This document shows positions 59,589 to 64,000 of a stretch of DNA of 64,000 nucleotides, piece after piece. Position 1 is the stretch's first letter; the number at the start of each line of letters is the position of its first letter. The position numbers and the translations under genes were made by a program. Origin of the DNA: Deltaproteobacteria bacterium (lineage in GTDB: Bacteria > Desulfobacterota > Desulfuromonadia > Geobacterales > Geobacteraceae); NCBI GenBank assembly GCA_021848385.1, contig JAJZUQ010000001.1:1-64000 (forward strand). Direction: 5' to 3'. Below the pieces are notes generated by a model. It made no database searches, was not told where the DNA came from, and was given only the letters and a program-made list of their open reading frames with translations.

Positions 59589-60914
59589 ATGCAAAAGAAA
59601 CGTTTCTACCAATATCTGTATGCCCAGGTGCTGACTGCCATCGCCTGCGGTATCCTCCTCGGGTACTACTACCCGGACGCAGGTGTTGCCATGAAGCCGC
59701 TGGGTGACGGTTTTATCAAGCTTATCAAGATGATCATCACCCCGGTCATCTTCTGCACTGTTGTCACCGGGATCGCCGGCATGGAGGACATGAAGAAGGT
59801 CGGCAGGGTGGGGGGAAAAGCGCTTATCTACTTTGAAGTGATCTCCTCAATCGCCCTGGCCATCGGCCTTTTCATCATCAACGTAGTCCAGCCCGGCGTC
59901 GGCTTCAATGCCGACGTGACCAAACTGGACACCAAGGCGCTTACCGCCTTCACCACCCAGGCCAAGGCCCATTCGATGGTGGATTTCCTCCTGAACATCA
60001 TCCCGTCTTCGGTGGTTGACGCCTTTGCCAAGGGAGATATTCTTCAGGTGCTCCTTTTCGCGCTCCTCTTCGGTTTTGCCCTCTCCGCCCTGAAAGAAAA
60101 GGGGAAACCGGTGCACCGGTTGATCGAGAACGTTTCCCACGCCTTTTTCGGTATCGTCAATATCATCATGAAGCTTGCCCCCATCGGTGCCTTCGGCGCC
60201 ATGGCCTTTACCGTCGGCAAGTTCGGCGTCGGCTCCCTCTCCAAGCTTGGGATGCTCATGGGGAGCTTCTACCTCACCTGCATCCTCTTCATTTTTGTGG
60301 TCCTCGGCACCATCGCCCGCCTCTGCGGCTTCAGCATCTTCAAGTTTCTCCGCTACATCAGCGATGAACTCGTCATCGTCCTTGGCACATCTTCCTCCGA
60401 GTCTGCCCTGCCGCGAATGATGACCAAGCTGGAAAATCTCGGCTGCAAGAAATCGGTGGTAGGCCTGGTTATCCCAACCGGCTACTCCTTTAACCTGGAC
60501 GGCACCTCCATCTACCTCACCATGGCCGCCATCTTCGTCGCCCAGGCAACCAACACCCCTCTGACCCTGACCCAGACCATCACCATTCTGGGAGTCCTCC
60601 TTCTCACTTCCAAGGGAGCTGCCGGCGTTACGGGGAGCGGCTTTGTCACTCTTGCCGCCACCTTCGCCGCCATCCCCACCATCCCGGTGGCCGGCCTGGC
60701 CCTGATCCTCGGCATAGACCGCTTCATGTCCGAAGCCCGGGCCATCACCAACCTGATCGGCAACGGAGTGGCAACGGTGGTTGTGTCCAAGTGGGAGAAC
60801 GACCTTGATGTCGAACGGATGAAGCGGGTACTGAACGGTGACGGCGAGCCGTCCGCCATCACCGAAGCCGCCATGTCGCTGGTTGAGCCTGAACTGGAGA
60901 GTGTGCCGGAATAG
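59589..60914 (+). CDS. dctA: C4-dicarboxylate/proton symporter DctA
   Basis: A 441-residue DAACS-family transporter with eight spans and two re-entrant loops. Family motifs are [33 protein letters not shown] (hairpin 1, serine-rich), [14 protein letters not shown], and [15 protein letters not shown]. It imports fumarate, malate or succinate with protons. AAGGAAAG precedes the ATG. It follows a matching sensor-regulator pair and sigma-54 promoter, and has its own terminator. Confidence 0.95.
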   Translation: MQKKRFYQYLYAQVLTAIACGILLGYYYPDAGVAMKPLGDGFIKLIKMIITPVIFCTVVTGIAGMEDMKKVGRVGGKALIYFEVISSIALAIGLFIINVVQPGVGFNADVTKLDTKALTAFTTQAKAHSMVDFLLNIIPSSVVDAFAKGDILQVLLFALLFGFALSALKEKGKPVHRLIENVSHAFFGIVNIIMKLAPIGAFGAMAFTVGKFGVGSLSKLGMLMGSFYLTCILFIFVVLGTIARLCGFSIFKFLRYISDELVIVLGTSSSESALPRMMTKLENLGCKKSVVGLVIPTGYSFNLDGTSIYLTMAAIFVAQATNTPLTLTQTITILGVLLLTSKGAAGVTGSGFVTLAATFAAIPTIPVAGLALILGIDRFMSEARAITNLIGNGVATVVVSKWENDLDVERMKRVLNGDGEPSAITEAAMSLVEPELESVPE

Positions 60915-60959
60915 CCATCGTTGTGCTGAAGTGTCATGGTTATGGTTGATAAAAAGGGA

Positions 60960-60989
60960 AGAGGCGCCGGAGTTGGCGCCTCTTTTTTT
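60960..60989 (+). terminator. dctA terminator
   Basis: GAGGCGCC (60961-60968) pairs with GGCGCCTC (60975-60982), loop GGAGTT, followed by seven T residues. It lies about 50 bases after the stop. Confidence 0.9.
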
Positions 60990-61032
60990 GTTTGCGGGGA
61001 GAGGTGAATTCTACTAATGTCCAGTTAGGAAA

Positions 61033-61755
61033 CTACTTGAGCTTCAGGACAACCGTGTAGATGTCGCCGCTCTCCTTTTCCCGCACCTGCATCCGCAGTT
61101 CCTTGGCGGACTGGGCCTCGCCGGGGAAGAAGATGAAACCGTTTGCCAGGTAGGCATTGGGAATGACCTTCCCCTCAAGCCCTTTCTCCCGGATATCATC
61201 GGCGATGCGGTAATTCTGCTCCCGGTCCGATCCACCCTGGACCCCGCCGATGACCGCACCCCCCGCAGCACCGAGGACCGCCCCCTTTCCGAGAGCCTCC
61301 CCCACGTTATGACCGGAAACGATGCCGATGGCCGCACCCAGGATGGTACCGGCAACCGCCCCGAACATCGCGCTTTTACCCGCACCCGCCGCCACGGCCC
61401 CCGAAGCGGTGTACTGCTCCACGCGTTCGACTGCGGCCCGGTTCTCCATTACATTCCAGTAACGGTTGCTGTCATCCACGAGGAATGTCTGTCCAGAGAC
61501 GATCTCCATGGTCTGACCACTCTTGTTGTCGATCACCAACTGGACCGGGAGAAGCCCCGCCCCCCGGATGTCGAAACCGAAGGCTTCCGCAGCCACGGAT
61601 TGGTCTGCGTAGGCCTCCGCAGCCATGGGAGCCCCCGCGACCACCTGGAAGTTGGGATAGGCTTCTGGCGGCTTGAACGAGACGTACTGGGTCTTGTAGG
61701 TGGCGCAGCTGGAAACCAGCGTCAGACAGAGCATCATGGATACGAGACGTTTCAT
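61033..61755 (-). CDS. Glycine-zipper lipoprotein of unknown function
   Basis: A 240-residue protein with a lipobox (MMLCLTLVSSC, cysteine at 17). The central part has a glycine zipper (GAVAGTILGAAIGIVSG and GAVLGAAGGAVIGGVQGG), which may insert into membranes or self-associate. A beta domain precedes it (VQLVIDNKSGQTMEIVSGQT). No family name is certain. It is divergent from the PAS kinase. Confidence 0.7.
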   Translation of the reverse strand: MKRLVSMMLCLTLVSSCATYKTQYVSFKPPEAYPNFQVVAGAPMAAEAYADQSVAAEAFGFDIRGAGLLPVQLVIDNKSGQTMEIVSGQTFLVDDSNRYWNVMENRAAVERVEQYTASGAVAAGAGKSAMFGAVAGTILGAAIGIVSGHNVGEALGKGAVLGAAGGAVIGGVQGGSDREQNYRIADDIREKGLEGKVIPNAYLANGFIFFPGEAQSAKELRMQVREKESGDIYTVVLKLK

Positions 61756-61983
61756 GGGTCAACCCCCTTGAAGTAGCTTTGTCATAAAGAATACCACACC
61801 TTCAGCGGCGCCGGCAAGGAGAAGCACCCTGCCTTCCACGGGGAGTCAGTATACTGGCAGCCATAGCCGGCGTAATTGAGATCTCCGCTATAAACAGTCG
61901 CTTTTCCCCTTTTTTTGGCTATAATAATATCTCTTCATGTTCTTGACAGAAGGATGGCAGGCTGCTGACCGGGATCTGAACAC
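61756..61983. other. Divergent intergenic region
   Basis: 228 bases between the lipoprotein gene (minus) and the PAS kinase (plus). A TATAAT-like TATAATAATATC lies near 61920 on the plus strand; no convincing -35 or regulatory repeat is visible. Confidence 0.3.
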
Positions 61984-63909
61984 ATGGGACGGATTAACGG
62001 AGAAAAACATTCAAAGCTCAAAGCGGTCATTAAAACCGACCGGGAGAATGCGGAAGTCGCTCTCCGTATCCGGGATGCCGCTATCGATGCGTCCATCAAC
62101 GCAGTCGCCTTTTCCGATCCCAACGGTCTGCTCACCTATGTTAACCCTTCGTTCCTCAAAATGTGGGGCTACGGAGACGACAGCGAGGTTCTCGGCCGCT
62201 CCGCCGTCTCATTCTGGCACATAACCGAGGATATACGTCACGCCAAGGACGCCCTGCGTCACGATGGCTGCTGGAGTGGAGAGCTGGTTGCCGTTCGCAA
62301 GGACGGCTCGTTGTTCGACGTGATGCTGTCGGCAGCTGTCATCGCCGGCGACGACGGCACACCCCTCTGTTTGATGGCGTCATTCGTAGAGATAACCGAG
62401 CGCCGCAAGGCTGAGGCGGCTCTTGCCGACAAGGAACGGCGATACCGCTCTCTGGTCGAGGCGATGAACGAGGGAATTGCCATCCACGAGCTCGTGCTTG
62501 GCGAGGCCGGCAACCCTGTCGATTACCGGATACTTGACATAAACCCGGCATATGAGAAATACACCGGGCTCACGAGAGACCAGTCGCAGGGGAAACTGGC
62601 AACTGACCTTTACGGCACGGCCGAAGCCCCCTATCTCGACATCTATGCCCCCATTGCCCAGAATGGTGGACATTGCGAGTTCGAGACTTACTTCCCCCCC
62701 ATGGACAAGCACTTCCGGATCTCAGTCTTTTCCCCCAACCACGGTCAGTTCGCCACCATCTTCATCGACATAACCCATATCAAAGAGCATGAGGAGGCGC
62801 TCCGGCAGAGCGAGGAAATGTTCCGGCAGCTTCTGGAGCACTCCCCCATAGCCATTGTCATCAGCAACACCGAAGGCGCCATAGAACTGTTGAACGACCG
62901 GTTCGTCGATATTTTCGGTTATACCCTCGCCGAAATACCGGACCTGGCAACGTGGTTTCAACGCGCCTGCCCCGATCCATCTTACCGCAAGGTGGTGATG
63001 GATGCGTGGAACGCTATGGTAGAGCGGCCTCATCCGAAAGAAAAGCCTGTCGACCATACCGAATGCCGGGTAACCTGCAAGGATGGCAGGGAATGCATCA
63101 CCGAATTCATTACTGCGGTAATAGACGGTAAGAACCTGGTGATCATGAACGACGTCACCGAACGGAAAATGGCCCTGCAACAGATCGAATATCTTAACAC
63201 CGCCCTGGCGGCCAGGGCGGCCGAGCTGGAAAACTCAAACCGGGAGCTGGATTCCTTCAGTCATACGATTTCCCACGACCTGCGTACCCCCCTGACCAAT
63301 ATCAGCGGCTACGCCCAGCTCATGCGGGAGATATATGGCGACCGCCTTGACGATCAGGCAATTGATTTCCTCAGGGAGATAGCCTGCGCCACCGAACGGA
63401 TGGACAACATGATCGAATCGCTCCTCAAATTCTCCGCCCTGTCCCGTCAGCCTCTCCAGAAGGTACGGGTCGACCTCAATTCCATCGCGGCCAACGTCAT
63501 TACCGAACTCCAGCTGACTACTCCCCAGCGTCGGGTGCAGTTCATTGCCTCAGATCGAATGGTTGTTCAGGGGGATCCTACACTGCTCCGGATCGTCATG
63601 GCCAACCTGCTCGGCAATGCCTGGAAATACACAGCCAAGAAGGAATCGACTGTCATCCATTTCGGCATCACCGAGCGCAACGGACAGAAGGTTTACTATG
63701 TGAAAGACAACGGGGTCGGGTTCGACAAGAAGCTTGCTGACCAGATTTTCACCCCGTTTCACCGGCTCCATAAGGCCGAGGATTTCAAGGGAACCGGTAT
63801 CGGGCTCGCCACCGCCCAGAGGATTATCCATCGCCACGGCGGGGATATATGGGCAGAGGGGGAAGTGGACAAGGGTGCTACGTTCTATTTTACCCTGGCT
63901 AATGATTGA
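61984..63909 (+). CDS. Soluble PAS-domain sensor histidine kinase
   Basis: A 641-residue cytoplasmic kinase without membrane spans. PAS 1 (about 30-145, ending ITERRKAEAAL), PAS 2 (about 150-270), PAS 3 (about 278-395, EEMFRQLLEHSPIAIVISN), a coiled coil, then HisKA with H431 (SFSHTISHDLRTPLTNISGY) and HATPase (MANLLGNAWKYT, DNGVGFD, GTGIGLATAQ). The PAS domains would sense redox, light or small ligands. No response regulator is adjacent; it may be an orphan kinase. ATG at 61984 has no strong ribosome site. Confidence 0.87.
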   Translation: MGRINGEKHSKLKAVIKTDRENAEVALRIRDAAIDASINAVAFSDPNGLLTYVNPSFLKMWGYGDDSEVLGRSAVSFWHITEDIRHAKDALRHDGCWSGELVAVRKDGSLFDVMLSAAVIAGDDGTPLCLMASFVEITERRKAEAALADKERRYRSLVEAMNEGIAIHELVLGEAGNPVDYRILDINPAYEKYTGLTRDQSQGKLATDLYGTAEAPYLDIYAPIAQNGGHCEFETYFPPMDKHFRISVFSPNHGQFATIFIDITHIKEHEEALRQSEEMFRQLLEHSPIAIVISNTEGAIELLNDRFVDIFGYTLAEIPDLATWFQRACPDPSYRKVVMDAWNAMVERPHPKEKPVDHTECRVTCKDGRECITEFITAVIDGKNLVIMNDVTERKMALQQIEYLNTALAARAAELENSNRELDSFSHTISHDLRTPLTNISGYAQLMREIYGDRLDDQAIDFLREIACATERMDNMIESLLKFSALSRQPLQKVRVDLNSIAANVITELQLTTPQRRVQFIASDRMVVQGDPTLLRIVMANLLGNAWKYTAKKESTVIHFGITERNGQKVYYVKDNGVGFDKKLADQIFTPFHRLHKAEDFKGTGIGLATAQRIIHRHGGDIWAEGEVDKGATFYFTLAND

Positions 63910-63926
63910 TAACTCACCGGCTAAAA

Positions 63927-63959
63927 AATCCCCGCCTGCTCAACATGAGGGCGGGGATT
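63927..63959. terminator. Terminator after the PAS kinase
   Basis: AATCCCCGCC (63927-63936) pairs perfectly with GGCGGGGATT (63950-63959). A tract of A residues precedes it, so it may act for genes on both strands. The remaining 40 bases contain nothing identifiable. Confidence 0.75.
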
Positions 63960-64000
63960 CGTATTAATGCAGAGTCCAGAAACCTTGCCAGCTAACGCCC

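Noticed and set aside
1-64000. CRISPR array or insertion-sequence transposase
   Set aside because: No regularly spaced repeats and no transposase or integrase motif were found on either strand.

Overview
The window looks like chromosomal DNA of a Geobacter-type member of the Desulfuromonadales/Geobacteraceae. The reasons are a 14-gene nuo operon whose NuoF carries extra iron-sulfur domains, a split F-type ATP synthase operon (atpZ-atpI-atpB-atpE without the F1 genes), futalosine-pathway menaquinone genes (mqnC, mqnE with UbiX- and UbiA-like partners), a GSU2403-family nucleotidyltransferase, an A-type flavodiiron protein, and a GEMM-I riboswitch in front of a secreted protein. No species can be named from sequence alone.

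Layout. 1-4.9 kb is an accessory zone: an HNH endonuclease remnant, a ribbon-helix-helix/RelE toxin-antitoxin pair, a winged-helix regulator flanked by partial direct repeats, a DUF4124-retropepsin fusion, a nucleotidyltransferase-fold gene behind nested inverted repeats, and three small genes. 4.9-14 kb holds housekeeping and stress genes: HIT protein, BI-1 family membrane protein, YheU, a double-hotdog thioesterase, flavodiiron protein fprA, ttcA, a polyferredoxin-type membrane protein, a TIGR01212 radical SAM protein and small unknowns. 14.1-29.1 kb is the complete nuoA-N operon on the minus strand, ending in a clear terminator. Diverging from it are hemL and then atpZ-atpI-atpB-atpE (29.5-32.5 kb).

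32.5-43.2 kb contains leucyl aminopeptidase, a PHP phosphatase, a response regulator-sensor kinase-DegP cluster, the PEP synthase/PPDK regulator, an M20 peptidase, prmA-rsmE and an acidic zinc-ribbon protein. A 183-bp imperfect palindrome (43220-43402) separates this from a minus-strand operon running from a lipoprotein gene (50.1 kb) through ubiA, ubiX, mqnE, mqnC and hisC to rnd (43.5 kb). tRNA-Pro(CGG) lies at 50.4 kb, followed by a more AT-rich block: divergent uppP, an ABC exporter, a decayed lexA/DUF6504/dinB mutagenesis cassette with a membrane gene wedged inside, and a riboswitch-controlled exported protein.

56-64 kb is a dicarboxylate-sensing unit: a periplasmic-binding-domain sensor kinase, an NtrC-type activator, a sigma-54 promoter with repeated upstream sites, and dctA. 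It is followed by a glycine-zipper lipoprotein and a three-PAS histidine kinase.

How the genes work together: NADH dehydrogenase, menaquinone synthesis and the ATP synthase Fo part form the respiratory core; DctA and its two-component system would feed it C4-dicarboxylates. The most interesting new signals are the 54.78-55.82 kb unit (promoter, perfect operator-like palindrome, GEMM-I aptamer, overlapping terminator, secreted protein), the nested operator at 2.92-2.99 kb, the 183-bp palindromic element, and the decayed SOS cassette.
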